Source: Micromonospora_J zhanjiangensis (lineage in GTDB: Bacteria; Actinomycetota; Actinomycetes; Mycobacteriales; Micromonosporaceae). Taken from it: 64,000 nucleotides of DNA. This document shows positions 24,111 to 33,156 of this stretch, piece after piece. A program made the translations under genes and the position numbers. How positions within the stretch are numbered: position 1 is the stretch's first letter; the number at the start of each line of letters is the position of its first letter. Where the stretch lies: assembly GCF_042650605.1 (NCBI RefSeq), contig NZ_JBHSBN010000018.1, positions 1 through 64,000 of the forward strand. Reading direction: 5' to 3'. The notes under the pieces are model-generated. The model did not search any database. It was not told the origin of the DNA and saw only the letters and a list, made by a program, of their open reading frames with translations.

Positions 24111-25640
24111 TCAGGCCGGTTGCAGCCGGGGCTCGACCCAGCCGGTGTCGGTCAGATGGGCCAGCACGGCCTGCACCGCCTCCTCCACGGTCAGCGCGCT
24201 GGTGTCCAGCACCAGGTCGGCGTCGGTCGGCTCCTCGTACGGGTCGTCGACACCGGTCATCCCGGTCAGCAGGCCGGCCCGGGCCCGGGCGTACAGGCCC
24301 TTGCGGTCGCGCCGCTCGCAGACCTCCAGCGGGGTCGCGACATGCACCAGCAGGAACCCTGCACCGGCCGCCAGGGCCATCTGTCGGGCGGTCGCGCGGG
24401 CCTTCGCGTACGGGGCGATCGGGCAGCACAGCGCCATGCCGCGGTGCCGGGCCACCTCGGCGGCGACCCAGCCGATCCGGCGTACGTTGAGATCGCGGTC
24501 GGTGCGGCTGAAGCCGAGCCCGGCGGACAACTCCCGGCGGACCACGTCGCCGTCCAGCAGGGTGACCGTCCGGTCCCCGCTCTCCCGCAGCGCGTCGGCC
24601 AGGCCGCGGGCGATTGTGGACTTGCCGGAACCGGACAGGCCGGTGAAGAACACCACGACGCCGCGGTGCCGGCGGGGCGGCCGGGCCCGGGCCAGCTCCT
24701 TGGCCACCGCCGGCGGGGTGTGCCACTCGGGCAGCGGGAAGCCCCGGTCGAGCAGGTCCTCGATCTCCTCGGCGCGCAGCGCCAACCGCCGGTTGCGCGG
24801 CGGGATGTCGTCCCGCCAGCGCCACTGACCGTCCCGGTTGTCGTAGGCCAGCTCGCGCGGCACCAGCACCCGCAACCCACCGCCGGAGAGCATCTCGCCG
24901 GTGGACAGCAGGTGGGTGACGCCGAAGGCGGCGGCCACCCGGGCGCGCAGCAGCGCGTCCCGGATCTCGTCACCGCGGCGGGCCAGCGGCACCGCCACCA
25001 GGGTGGCCGGCGGCATCCGGTCCCTCGCTGCGAACACGCTGCGGACCAGCACCTCCGGCGGCAGCCCGTCCGCCGCCGGCTCGCTGATCGGGATCAGGAC
25101 CAGCAGGTGCGCGGCGAGGGTACGGGCCGCGTGGGCGATCTGCGCCAGCTGCGGGCGGTGCAGCGGCCGGTCGGCGATGACGCCGAGCACCCGCCCCGGC
25201 GGCAGCAGGCCGCGCACCTCGTCCGGCATCCGGCGCAACCGCTGGAACGGACCGTGCCCGCCGTCGCCGATGCGCCGGATCGGACCGCCGACACCGGACA
25301 GGCCCTCCCGGACCGACCAGACGTCGGTGGCCTCCAGCAGCGCCATCGGGGCGCCCTCGGTGTCGGTCAGCACCAGGGTCCGCCGCCCCGGGTCACCGGG
25401 GTCGAGTTCCTCGGCCACGGCGGTCGGCACGTGCAGGGTCACCGGCGCGGGCCACGGCGTACCGTCGGCGAGCCGTCCCCGGCGGCCGAGCGAGGCGACG
25501 TCGGCCCGGCCCATGAACCCGGTCAACGGCGCGTACGCCCCGTTGACCAGCAGTTCCAGATCGGCCAGCTCGTACGGACGCGGCGTGTACGCCGGCGCGT
25601 CGCGCAGCACCTCGTCGGGCAACGTCCACCCGTTGCTCAT
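24111..25640 (-). CDS. cysC: Adenylyl-sulfate (APS) kinase with degenerate ATP-sulfurylase N-terminus
   Basis: 509 residues from the ATG at 25640. Residues 1-310 follow the ATP-sulfurylase plan (PUA-like part, LELLVNGAYAPLTGFMGRADV) but the catalytic QxRN...HxxH motif reads VIADRPLHRPQ, so Gln, Asn and the second His are lost. Residues about 335-509 are a full APS kinase: Walker A GLSGSGKS, LDGDVVRRELSAGLGFSRTDRDLNVRRIGWVA, CPIAPYAKARA, GLYARARAG, DDPYEEP. Likely reaction: APS + ATP to PAPS. The N-terminal part may bind ligand or be structural. Similar fusions are known in actinobacteria. No cysDN or sulfate transporter adjoins it. Confidence 0.88.
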   Translation of the reverse strand: MSNGWTLPDEVLRDAPAYTPRPYELADLELLVNGAYAPLTGFMGRADVASLGRRGRLADGTPWPAPVTLHVPTAVAEELDPGDPGRRTLVLTDTEGAPMALLEATDVWSVREGLSGVGGPIRRIGDGGHGPFQRLRRMPDEVRGLLPPGRVLGVIADRPLHRPQLAQIAHAARTLAAHLLVLIPISEPAADGLPPEVLVRSVFAARDRMPPATLVAVPLARRGDEIRDALLRARVAAAFGVTHLLSTGEMLSGGGLRVLVPRELAYDNRDGQWRWRDDIPPRNRRLALRAEEIEDLLDRGFPLPEWHTPPAVAKELARARPPRRHRGVVVFFTGLSGSGKSTIARGLADALRESGDRTVTLLDGDVVRRELSAGLGFSRTDRDLNVRRIGWVAAEVARHRGMALCCPIAPYAKARATARQMALAAGAGFLLVHVATPLEVCERRDRKGLYARARAGLLTGMTGVDDPYEEPTDADLVLDTSALTVEEAVQAVLAHLTDTGWVEPRLQPA

Positions 25641-25754
25641 CGCACCCCCACCTTCCGACCGGCACACAGTTTCGCAGTACACGGCCCGTCGGTCGAGAGC
25701 GCCACTCCACGAGTGCCCACCGACCTGATCGGAACGGGTGCCGACGAGGGCCGT

Positions 25755-25781
25755 GCCGCCGGCCCGGGCCGGACCGGCGGC
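25755..25781 (-). terminator. Hairpin downstream of DM13 gene
   Basis: 8-bp perfect stem (25755-25762 with 25774-25781), 40 nt after the DM13 stop on the minus strand. No T tract. Confidence 0.4.
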
Positions 25782-25821
25782 GGTGCCGCAGCGGGCCCGG
25801 TACCAGGTGCGGAAGGGGTCG

Positions 25822-26418
25822 TCAGGCCGGCTGGAGCGGGGCGGCGCCGAAGGAGACCGCGAACCGCTTGCACCAGATCGTGACGCTGCCCAGGTCGGTG
25901 AGGTCGACGTTCGCCGGGATCGGGTAGCTCTGGTCGCCGCGGTTGCCCTTCAACCGGGCCAGCTCGACCCAGCGGCCGTCGTCGAAGACCTGCCAGCCGG
26001 CCCGACCGGTACGGACCGGCTGGTCGGTCAGCCAGACCCGCAGGTCCGGACCGTTCGAGGTGGCCAGGCCGACCAGCTCCAACCGGTGCGACCCGTCGGG
26101 CAGCCGGACGATTCGGGCGGCGCCCGTCGTCCGGTGCTCGTGGCTGACGAACTCACCCCGGCTGACCAGCACCGGCCGGGTCGCCCCCGCGGCCGGCCCG
26201 GCGGTCGCGGTGCTGCCCGGCGCGCCGGACGGTGCGGTCGTACCCGGGGTGCCGGCCGGTGCCGACGGCCCGGCTTCCGGGGTGGCCAGGCTCTCGGTGA
26301 CCTGCTGGTCGGTGACCAGCTTCCAGGGTTGGAACCAGTACAGACCGGCGCCGGCACCGACCAGGAGAACGGCGAGCACGATCCAGGTCAGCGGCGCGCG
26401 GAGCAGACGAGCGAACAT
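25822..26418 (-). CDS. Membrane-anchored DM13 domain protein
   Basis: 198 residues. One N-terminal membrane segment (LTWIVLAVLLVGAGAGLYWF, about 10-29), a Pro/Thr/Ala linker (about 45-80), then a DM13 domain from about 83: RGEFVSHEHRTTGAARIVRL, LELVGLATSNGPDLRVWLTD, LARLKGNRGDQSYPIP and the closing TIWCKRFAVSFGAAPL. The single conserved Cys in WCKRF is proposed in the literature to take part in redox or electron transfer. It would face outside the cell. It lies upstream of the APS kinase gene on the same strand but 181 nt away, with a hairpin between, so it is probably a separate unit. Confidence 0.85.
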   Translation of the reverse strand: MFARLLRAPLTWIVLAVLLVGAGAGLYWFQPWKLVTDQQVTESLATPEAGPSAPAGTPGTTAPSGAPGSTATAGPAAGATRPVLVSRGEFVSHEHRTTGAARIVRLPDGSHRLELVGLATSNGPDLRVWLTDQPVRTGRAGWQVFDDGRWVELARLKGNRGDQSYPIPANVDLTDLGSVTIWCKRFAVSFGAAPLQPA

Positions 26419-26611
26419 GGCCCCCAGTCAACCGTGGTGCGGCCCCGGCGCGGGGCCGGCCGGGATTACCGGGTGCTTACGGCTCGTCCCGTCGACGCCG
26501 GTCCGGGCGGGCCGAAGCCGGCTGCGGCGGTGTCCCCCTAGGGGCGGGTCGGCCGGGGGAACCAGGGAGCGACCAGGGTCGAGCCTGGACCACGGTGGTG
26601 CGCGCGGTCAA

Positions 26612-26623
26612 TACGCTGTGGGC
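26612..26623 (+). promoter_or_regulatory. -10 region of the ABC exporter operon
   Basis: TACGCT (26612-26617), 6 nt before the GTG at 26624; no RBS, so leaderless. Confidence 0.45.
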
Positions 26624-27544
26624 GTGACCCTGATCGCGACCCAGTCGCTCACCAAGACGTACGGCGGGCGGGTGACGGCGTTGTCCGACCTCACGGTCGC
26701 CGTCGAACCCGGCATCGTCGGGCTGGTCGGCGCCAACGGCGCCGGCAAGTCCACCTTCATCAAGATCCTGCTCGGCCTGCTCGAACCCACCAGCGGGCAG
26801 GCCCGCGTGCTCGACCTCGACCCGACGACCGAGCCGATGGCGGTCCGGGCCCGGGTGGGTTACATGCCCGAGCACGACTGCCTGCCGCCGGACCTGTCCG
26901 CGGCCGAGTTCGTCACCCACATGGCCCGGATCAGCGGCCTGCCCCGGACCGCCGCCCGCGAGCGGGCCTCCGAGGCGCTGCGGCACGTCGGCCTCTACGA
27001 GGAGCGCTACCGCCAGGTCGGCGGCTACTCCACCGGCATGAAGCAGCGGGTGAAACTGGCCCAGGCGCTGGTGCACGATCCGGACCTGCTGCTGCTCGAC
27101 GAACCGACCAACGGCCTGGACCCGGCCGGCCGGGACGCCATGCTCGCCCTGATCCAGCGGATCGGCGGGGAGTTCGGCATCTCGGTGCTGGTCTGTTCGC
27201 ACCTGCTCGGCGAGGTCGAGCGGATCTGCGACTCGCTGGTGGCCATCGACGGCGGCCGGCTGCTGCGGTCGGACAACATCGCCGCGATGACCACCGCCAC
27301 CGACGTGTTGTCGATCGAGGTCAGCGAGGGCGCCGACGAGCTGGCCGCCCGCCTCGCGGCGCTCGACCTGCCGGTCCAGCGGGACGGCCGGCTGCTGCTG
27401 GTGCCGCTCGCCGACGACGGCACGTACGACCAGATCCTGACCGCGGTGGCCGAGCTGGACCTGCCGCTGCACCGGCTCGACCAGCGCCGGCACCGGGTCG
27501 CCGAGCTCTTCGCCAGCAGGGAGACCGCCAGTGCCAACGCTTGA
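26624..27544 (+). CDS. ABC transporter ATP-binding protein (ABC-2 exporter, first pair)
   Basis: 306 residues. ATPase of the drug/antibiotic-export (DrrA/CcmA-like) group: Walker A GANGAGKST, Q loop at YMPEHDCL, signature YSTGMKQR, Walker B LLLLDEPTNGLDP and H loop VLVCSHLLGEVERI. The C-terminal 80 residues (ADELAARLAALDLPVQRD...VAELDLPLHRL) form the accessory domain of this group. The GTG at 26624 is chosen because TACGCT lies 6 nt upstream; longer reading to 25943 is non-coding in composition. It overlaps the next permease gene by 14 nt. It drives the partner permease at 27531; substrate unknown. Confidence 0.9.
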   Translation: MTLIATQSLTKTYGGRVTALSDLTVAVEPGIVGLVGANGAGKSTFIKILLGLLEPTSGQARVLDLDPTTEPMAVRARVGYMPEHDCLPPDLSAAEFVTHMARISGLPRTAARERASEALRHVGLYEERYRQVGGYSTGMKQRVKLAQALVHDPDLLLLDEPTNGLDPAGRDAMLALIQRIGGEFGISVLVCSHLLGEVERICDSLVAIDGGRLLRSDNIAAMTTATDVLSIEVSEGADELAARLAALDLPVQRDGRLLLVPLADDGTYDQILTAVAELDLPLHRLDQRRHRVAELFASRETASANA

Positions 27545-28436
27545 GACCCGTACCTCGGCACCGGACGGGGTCATCCACGACATCGGCTACCAGCGCTACG
27601 CCGGGCCGCGGCTGGGCCGGCGGCACGTGGTCGGCGCGCTCTACGGACACGCGCTGCGGACCGCCTTCGGCCTGGGCCGCAGCGCCAAGGCCAAGATCTT
27701 CCCGTGGCTGATCGTCGGCATCGTGGTGGTGGTCGCCACCGTGCTGACCGCGGTCCGGGCCCAGTTCGGCCAGGTCATCATGACCTACGCCCAGTTCGCC
27801 GACTCGATGAGCTGGCTGGTGATCTTCTTCGTCGCGGTGATCGGTCCGGAACTGGTCTCCCGGGACATCCGCAGCGGCGTGCTGCCGCTTCACTTCTCCC
27901 GGCCGCTGCGCCGCGGCGACTACGCGTTGGCCAAGCTCGGCGCCATGTTCACCGCGGTCTGGTTGCTGCTCGGCGGCCCGCAGCTGCTGATGTTCCTCGG
28001 CGCGGCGTTCACCACCGGCAACGGCCTGCGCGGCGTCTGGGACGAGTTCCTGGACCTGCTGCCCGGCCTGGCCTACGCCGGCATCTGGGCGGCGGTGTTC
28101 GCCTCGGTCGGCCTGCTGGTGGCCTCGCTGACCGGCAAGCGGGCGTTCGCCGCCGGCGGCATCGTCGCGGTGTTCCTGATGACCACCCCGGTCGCCGGGG
28201 TGCTGTCGGTCCTGCCGTCCCGGACGGTCAACGAGCTGGCCGGCCTGGTCTCGCCGTCGAGCCTGGTGCAGGGCGTCGGCGGCTGGCTGTTCCACGGCCA
28301 GCTGATCACCGCGGGCCGGGAGGGCGGCCTGTCGACCGGCCACTTCGGGCCGGTCTACGGCGCGGTCGCCATGGTCCTGGTCGTCGCCTGCACCCTGTTG
28401 CTGCTCCTGCGTTACCGGAAGGTCGCCTCGTCATGA
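27531..28436 (+). CDS. ABC-2 type transporter permease, first pair
   Basis: 301 residues. An N-terminal cytoplasmic part with IGYQRYAGPRLGRRHV, a motif of this permease group, followed by about six membrane helices (WLIVGIVVVVATVLTAV, SWLVIFFVAVIGPELVSRDI, LAYAGIWAAVFASVGLLVASL, GAVAMVLVVACTLLLLL). The ELVSRDIRSGVLPLHFSRPLRRGDYALAK stretch is the ABC-2 coupling region. It overlaps both neighbours (14 nt before, ATGA after), so stoichiometric production with the ATPases is expected. Confidence 0.87.
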   Translation: MPTLETRTSAPDGVIHDIGYQRYAGPRLGRRHVVGALYGHALRTAFGLGRSAKAKIFPWLIVGIVVVVATVLTAVRAQFGQVIMTYAQFADSMSWLVIFFVAVIGPELVSRDIRSGVLPLHFSRPLRRGDYALAKLGAMFTAVWLLLGGPQLLMFLGAAFTTGNGLRGVWDEFLDLLPGLAYAGIWAAVFASVGLLVASLTGKRAFAAGGIVAVFLMTTPVAGVLSVLPSRTVNELAGLVSPSSLVQGVGGWLFHGQLITAGREGGLSTGHFGPVYGAVAMVLVVACTLLLLLRYRKVASS

Positions 28437-29344
28437 CCAACGTGGAACTGCGCGGGGTGTCCCGCTGGTACGGCAACGTGGTGGCGGTCAACGACATCAC
28501 GATGACCCTCGGCGCGGGCGTGACCGGCCTGCTCGGCCCGAACGGCGCGGGCAAGACCACCGTGCTGCACATGATGGCGGGGTTCCTGTCCCCGTCCCGG
28601 GGCGCGGTCACCGTCGGCGGCACGCCGAGTTGGCGCAACCCGGCCGTCTACCGGCAGATCGGGCTGGTCACCGAGCGGGAGGCGGTGCACGGCTTCCTCA
28701 GCGCCTACGAGTTCGTGCTGGCCAGCGCGAAACTGCACAAGCTGGACGAGCCGGAGGCGGCGGCCCGGCGGGCGATCGAACTGGTCGAGATGACCGACGT
28801 CCAGGACCGCCGGATCGCCACGTACTCGAAGGGGATGCGGCAGCGGACCCGGGTGGCCGCCGCGCTGGTGCACGACCCGGAGGTACTGCTGCTCGACGAG
28901 CCGTTCAACGGCATGGACCCGCGGCAGCGCCTGCACATGATGGAGCTGCTGCACGCGCTCGGCGGCCAGGGCCGGACCATCCTGTTCAGCTCGCACATCC
29001 TGGAGGAGGTCGAGCAGCTCTCCGGCACCGTGCAGGTGATCGTGGCCGGTCGGCTGGCCGCCTCCGGCGACTTCCGGACGATCCGCCGGTTGATGACCAA
29101 CCGGCCGCACGTCTTCGCCGTCCAGTCCACCGACGACCGGGCGCTGGCGGTGGCGCTGATGGCCGAGGCGTCGGTCACCGGCGTCGAGATCGACCGGGCC
29201 GGGCTGACCGTCCGGGCCGGCGACTACGGCAGCTTCACCCGGGCGCTACCCAAGATCGCGCTACGCGCCGGGATCCGGGTACGCCGACTGCTGCCCTCCG
29301 ACGAGTCCCTCGAGAGCGTCTTCAGCTACCTGGTGGAGGTTTAA
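28433..29344 (+). CDS. ABC transporter ATP-binding protein (ABC-2 exporter, second pair)
   Basis: 303 residues. Walker A GPNGAGKTT, Q loop LVTEREAVHGFLS, signature YSKGMRQR, Walker B LLLDEPFNGMDP and H loop ILFSSHILEEVEQL; the C-terminal accessory part ends in ESLESVFSYLVEV, as in copper/sodium-type (NosF/NatA-like) exporters. The ATG overlaps the previous stop as ATGA. It is clearly different from the first ATPase, so this is a second transporter or a heterodimeric pair rather than a recent duplicate. Confidence 0.9.
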   Translation: MTNVELRGVSRWYGNVVAVNDITMTLGAGVTGLLGPNGAGKTTVLHMMAGFLSPSRGAVTVGGTPSWRNPAVYRQIGLVTEREAVHGFLSAYEFVLASAKLHKLDEPEAAARRAIELVEMTDVQDRRIATYSKGMRQRTRVAAALVHDPEVLLLDEPFNGMDPRQRLHMMELLHALGGQGRTILFSSHILEEVEQLSGTVQVIVAGRLAASGDFRTIRRLMTNRPHVFAVQSTDDRALAVALMAEASVTGVEIDRAGLTVRAGDYGSFTRALPKIALRAGIRVRRLLPSDESLESVFSYLVEV

Positions 29345-29346
29345 CG

Positions 29347-30060
29347 GTGAACGCGACCATCGCCTGGATCACCGCGCGCGGACTGTTCGGCCGTCGCCGG
29401 GTGCTGTTGCTGCTGCCGCTGCCCGTACTGCTGGTCGGGCTGGCCGTGGTGGCCCGGACGGCCGGCGTGGACGGGGCACAGTGGGCCCAGCCCGTGCTGG
29501 TCGGGTTGGGGCTCGGCGTGGTGCTGCCGGTGATCGCCCTGATCGTCGGCACCGGCGTGCTCGGTTCGGAGATCGACGACGGCACGATCGTGCACATCCT
29601 CACCAAGCCGCTGCCACGCTGGCAGATCGTGCTGCCGAAGCTGGCCGTCGCGGCCGGCGTGACCGCGCTGACCGCGGCCCTGCCGCTGTACGTCGCGGGG
29701 GTGCTGGCCGACTCGGCCCGGCTCGGGCTGGCCCTGGCCGCGGCGAGCGCGGTCGGCGCGCTGGCCTACTCGGCGCTGTTCCTGGCGCTCAGCCTGGTCA
29801 CCCGGCGGCCGGTGCTGCTCGGCCTGGTCTACGTGCTGATCTGGGAGGGCCTGCTGAGCAACCTGGTCACCGGCACCCGGGTGCTGTCGATCCAGCACTA
29901 CGTGATCGCCATCGCCGACAAGATCGCGTCAACGCCGCTGTTGGGCACCACGGTCTCGTTCGGGGTGTCGGTCGCGATGTGCGCGGTCATCACGGTCGGC
30001 TTCACCGCGCTGGCCGTCGACCGGCTCCGCTCGTTCAGCGTGGCCGGCGAGACGAGCTGA
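29347..30060 (+). CDS. ABC-2 type transporter permease, second pair
   Basis: 237 residues from the GTG at 29347, two nt after the previous stop. About six membrane helices: RVLLLLPLPVLLVGLAVVA, PVLVGLGLGVVLPVIALIVG, VAAGVTALTAALPLYVAGVL, LGLALAAASAVGALAYSALFLALSLV, LLGLVYVLIWEGLLSN and SFGVSVAMCAVITVGFTALAV. The segment GSEIDDGTIVHILTKPLPRWQIVLPKLA is the coupling motif of ABC-2 permeases. It is half the size of some permeases and likely dimerises or pairs with the permease at 27531. It is the last gene of the operon; two hairpins follow. Confidence 0.87.
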   Translation: MNATIAWITARGLFGRRRVLLLLPLPVLLVGLAVVARTAGVDGAQWAQPVLVGLGLGVVLPVIALIVGTGVLGSEIDDGTIVHILTKPLPRWQIVLPKLAVAAGVTALTAALPLYVAGVLADSARLGLALAAASAVGALAYSALFLALSLVTRRPVLLGLVYVLIWEGLLSNLVTGTRVLSIQHYVIAIADKIASTPLLGTTVSFGVSVAMCAVITVGFTALAVDRLRSFSVAGETS

Positions 30061-30115
30061 CCGCGGTCCCCGGCGACGCGGGCGCTGCCGGCCGGCCGAT
30101 CGGCCGACGCGACGA

Positions 30116-30184
30116 CCACCGGCCCCACCCAGCGGGGCCGGTGGCCACGCCCGGCGGTCCCGCGCCACGCGGGGTCGCCGGGCG
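30116..30184. terminator. Two consecutive terminator hairpins between ABC operon and ppc
   Basis: First stem 11 bp (30116-30126 with 30134-30144), second stem 17 bp with two G-U pairs (30148-30164 with 30168-30184). They separate convergent transcription units. Confidence 0.75.
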
Positions 30185-30194
30185 GTTCCGGTGC

Positions 30195-32981
30195 TCAGCC
30201 GGTGTTGCGCATGCCGGCGGCGATGCCGTTGACCGTGGTGAGCAGGGCGCGTTCCAGGGCGGTGCCGTCGCCGGGGGCGCGCCGACCGCCCGGCGCGGTG
30301 GCCACCGCCCGACCGGGGGCGCCGGACTCCCGGTACTGGCGCAGCAGGGCCACCTGGAGGTGATGCAGCGGCTCCAGGTAGGTGTCCCGGACGGCCAGGG
30401 TGCGTTGCAGCACCGGCGAGTTCTCCAGCAGCGCGGGGGACGACGTGATGGCCAGCACCTCGCGCTTGGTCAGCTCGTACTCCTCGCTGATCTTGTCGAA
30501 GATCGGCCGCAGCGGCTCCGGGACGAGCGTCTCGACGTACCGGCGGGCGATGTTCAGGTCGGTCTTGGTCAACATCATCTCGACGTTCGACAGGAACGTG
30601 GAGAAGAAGTGCCAGCTGCGGTGCATCTCGGCCAGCACGTCCGCCAGCCCGGCCTCCCGGGCGGCGGCCAGGCCGGACCCGACGCCGAACCAGCCGGGCA
30701 CGATCTGCCGGGTCTGGGTCCAGCCGAACACCCACGGGATGGCCCGCAGGCCGGCCAGCCCGGCCCCGGTGTTGGGCCGCTTGGCCGGCCGGGAACCGAT
30801 GTTCAGCGCGCCGAGCAGCTCGGTCGGGGTGGACGCCCAGAAGTACGCCGGCAGGTCCGGGTCCTCCACCAGCGACCGGTACGCCCGATAGGCAGCCTCG
30901 GAGACGGTGTCCATCGTCGCGTCCCAGTGCTGCAGGGTCTCGGCCGGCTGCCGCGGCGCGGTCACCAGCAGCGCGCTCTGCAGCACGGCGGCCAGGGTCA
31001 GTTCCAGGTTCTCCCGGGCCAGCGACGGCAGGGTGTACTTGTCGGAGATCACCTCGCCCTGCTCGGTCACCTTGATCGCGCCGTCCAGCGTTCCGTACGG
31101 CTGGGCCAGGATCGCCTCGTGCGTCGGCCCACCGCCGCGCCCCACGGTGCCGCCCCGGCCGTGGAACAACCGCAGCCGTACGCCGTGCCGGTGGGCCACG
31201 TCCCGCAGCGCGCGCTGTGCCCGGTGGATGGACCACTGGGAGGTGGTGATGCCGGCCTCCTTGTTGGAGTCGGAGTAGCCGAGCATCACCTCCTGCACGT
31301 TGCCCCGGGCGGACACCACGGCCCGGTAGGCGGGGATGGAGAGCAGTTCGTCCAGCAGGTCGCCGCCGGCCTTCAGCTCGGCCGGGGTCTCCAGCAGCGG
31401 GACGAACCCGATCAGGGCCCGGCCGCTGTGCACGTCCACCAGGCCGGCCTCGCGGGCCAGCAGCACCGCGGCCAGCACGTCGTCCGCGCCCATCGTCATC
31501 GAGATGATGTACGACTCGACGACCTCCTCGCCGAACCGGTCCTGGACGTCGCGGATGGCGCCGAACACGTCGAAGGTCTTGCGGGCCGGCTCGGTCAGCG
31601 GGGTGTCCAGCCGGGACAGCGGGCGGCGGCCGGCCAGCTCCTCGGCGAGCAGCTTGGTCCGGTCGGCCCGGCTGAGGCCGTGGTAGTCGGCCACCTCGCC
31701 GACCAACCCGTACAGCTGGCCGAGCACGACGTGGTGCGCCTCGGCGTGTTCGCGGACGTCCATCGTGGCCAGGTGCAACCCGAACGCCGACACGGTACGG
31801 ATCACCGAGGCGAGCCGGCCGATCGCGGTGAGCTGCCCGGAGTTGCGGGCCAGCGAGGCGCGCATCAGCTCCAGGTCGGCGATCAGTTCGGCCGAGCCCA
31901 GGTAGTCCCGCCCCGGTACGTGCGGGGTGCCCTGGCGCAGCCGGAGCCGGGTGTTGGCCAGCTTGGCCCGGACGCACCGGGCCTTGAGCCGGTACGGCTC
32001 CTCGGCGTTGATCCGGCGGAACCGGGTCGCCACCTCGGGCAGCGCGTCCAGGTCCTTGGCCAGGCTGGCGGACAGGTCCAGGGACACCCCGCGCAGCCGG
32101 CGGGACACCGACACCTCGTTGATCAGCGACTCCATCGCCGCGTCGGCGGCGAGCAGGCCGTGCTCGTGCTGGATGAGTAGCACCTCGCGGGTGACCTGCG
32201 GGGTGACGAACGGGTTGCCGTCCCGGTCGCCGCCGATCCAGGTGCCGAAGGTGAGCGGCCGGGAGGTGGGTGAGGTCTCCACGCCCACGCTGCGCAGCGT
32301 CTCGGCGAGGTTGTCCAGCACCTGCGGGGCCGCCTCGGCGTACAGGTCGCGCAGGTAGTAGATGGCGTTGCGGGCCTCGTCGGTGGGGTCCGGCCGGTCC
32401 AACCGCAGCTCGTCGGTCTGCCACAGCAGGTCGAGCAGTTCGGCCAGCCGTCGGTTGGCCGGGCCCTCGTCGCTGGCGCCGTACAGGATCGCGGCGGCGG
32501 TCTCCGCGTCCAACTCGTCGGCGACGGCCCGCAGCTTCGACAGGATCGACCGGCGGGCCGCCTCGGTCGGGTGCGCGGTGAAGACCGGCCGTACGGCCAG
32601 CCGACGCGCGGTGGCGGCCACCTCCTCGGCGGGCACCCCGCGCTCGGCGATCAGCTTGGCCGCCTGGTCCAGCCAACCGCCGTGGGTGGCCCGCTGCCGG
32701 CGCAGGTCGCGCGCGCGGTGCACCTGCTCGGTGATGTTGGCCAGGTGGAAGTAGGTGGAGAAGGCGCGGGCCAGCTTGGTGCCGGTGCCGACGTCCATCG
32801 TGCCGAGCCGCTGTGCGGCGGCGTCAGCGTCGGACCGGACCAGGGCCCGGATCTCCTCGACCAGGTCCAGCAGGGGTGGACCCTCCTGCCGGGCGAGGGT
32901 CTGGCCGAGGAGGGTGCCGAGTCGGCGGATGTCGGCCCGGAGGGCCGCGTCGGGGCCGTCATGTCGCGGGGAGTCAGTCAC
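30195..32981 (-). CDS. ppc: Phosphoenolpyruvate carboxylase
   Basis: 928 residues, family-typical. Catalytic and signature motifs: VFTAHPTEAARRSIL (active His), GTWIGGDRDGNPFVT, the second signature VMLGYSDSNKEAGITTSQW, LFHGRGGTVGRGGGPTHEAI (mobile loop with catalytic His/Arg), and the C-terminal RNTG where allosteric regulators bind in relatives. It adds bicarbonate to PEP to give oxaloacetate and so refills the TCA cycle, whose enzymes lie in the same 64 kb. GTG 32981 has AGGAG 6 nt upstream. Monocistronic. Confidence 0.96.
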   Translation of the reverse strand: MTDSPRHDGPDAALRADIRRLGTLLGQTLARQEGPPLLDLVEEIRALVRSDADAAAQRLGTMDVGTGTKLARAFSTYFHLANITEQVHRARDLRRQRATHGGWLDQAAKLIAERGVPAEEVAATARRLAVRPVFTAHPTEAARRSILSKLRAVADELDAETAAAILYGASDEGPANRRLAELLDLLWQTDELRLDRPDPTDEARNAIYYLRDLYAEAAPQVLDNLAETLRSVGVETSPTSRPLTFGTWIGGDRDGNPFVTPQVTREVLLIQHEHGLLAADAAMESLINEVSVSRRLRGVSLDLSASLAKDLDALPEVATRFRRINAEEPYRLKARCVRAKLANTRLRLRQGTPHVPGRDYLGSAELIADLELMRASLARNSGQLTAIGRLASVIRTVSAFGLHLATMDVREHAEAHHVVLGQLYGLVGEVADYHGLSRADRTKLLAEELAGRRPLSRLDTPLTEPARKTFDVFGAIRDVQDRFGEEVVESYIISMTMGADDVLAAVLLAREAGLVDVHSGRALIGFVPLLETPAELKAGGDLLDELLSIPAYRAVVSARGNVQEVMLGYSDSNKEAGITTSQWSIHRAQRALRDVAHRHGVRLRLFHGRGGTVGRGGGPTHEAILAQPYGTLDGAIKVTEQGEVISDKYTLPSLARENLELTLAAVLQSALLVTAPRQPAETLQHWDATMDTVSEAAYRAYRSLVEDPDLPAYFWASTPTELLGALNIGSRPAKRPNTGAGLAGLRAIPWVFGWTQTRQIVPGWFGVGSGLAAAREAGLADVLAEMHRSWHFFSTFLSNVEMMLTKTDLNIARRYVETLVPEPLRPIFDKISEEYELTKREVLAITSSPALLENSPVLQRTLAVRDTYLEPLHHLQVALLRQYRESGAPGRAVATAPGGRRAPGDGTALERALLTTVNGIAAGMRNTG

Positions 32982-33156
32982 GGTCCGCTCCTAACCTTGG
33001 TGGGGCTGGACCGCGCTGTCCGACATGCTGGATCGTAGCCGTGACCGGGCCCCCGGTGCCGAGCGGACCCGGGTTTGTCGCTCTGTGCACGACCCGAAAA
33101 GTCCTTACGCGCAGGGCCGGGAGGTTTCGGTGAGGACTACCTCACACTTCGGCCGG

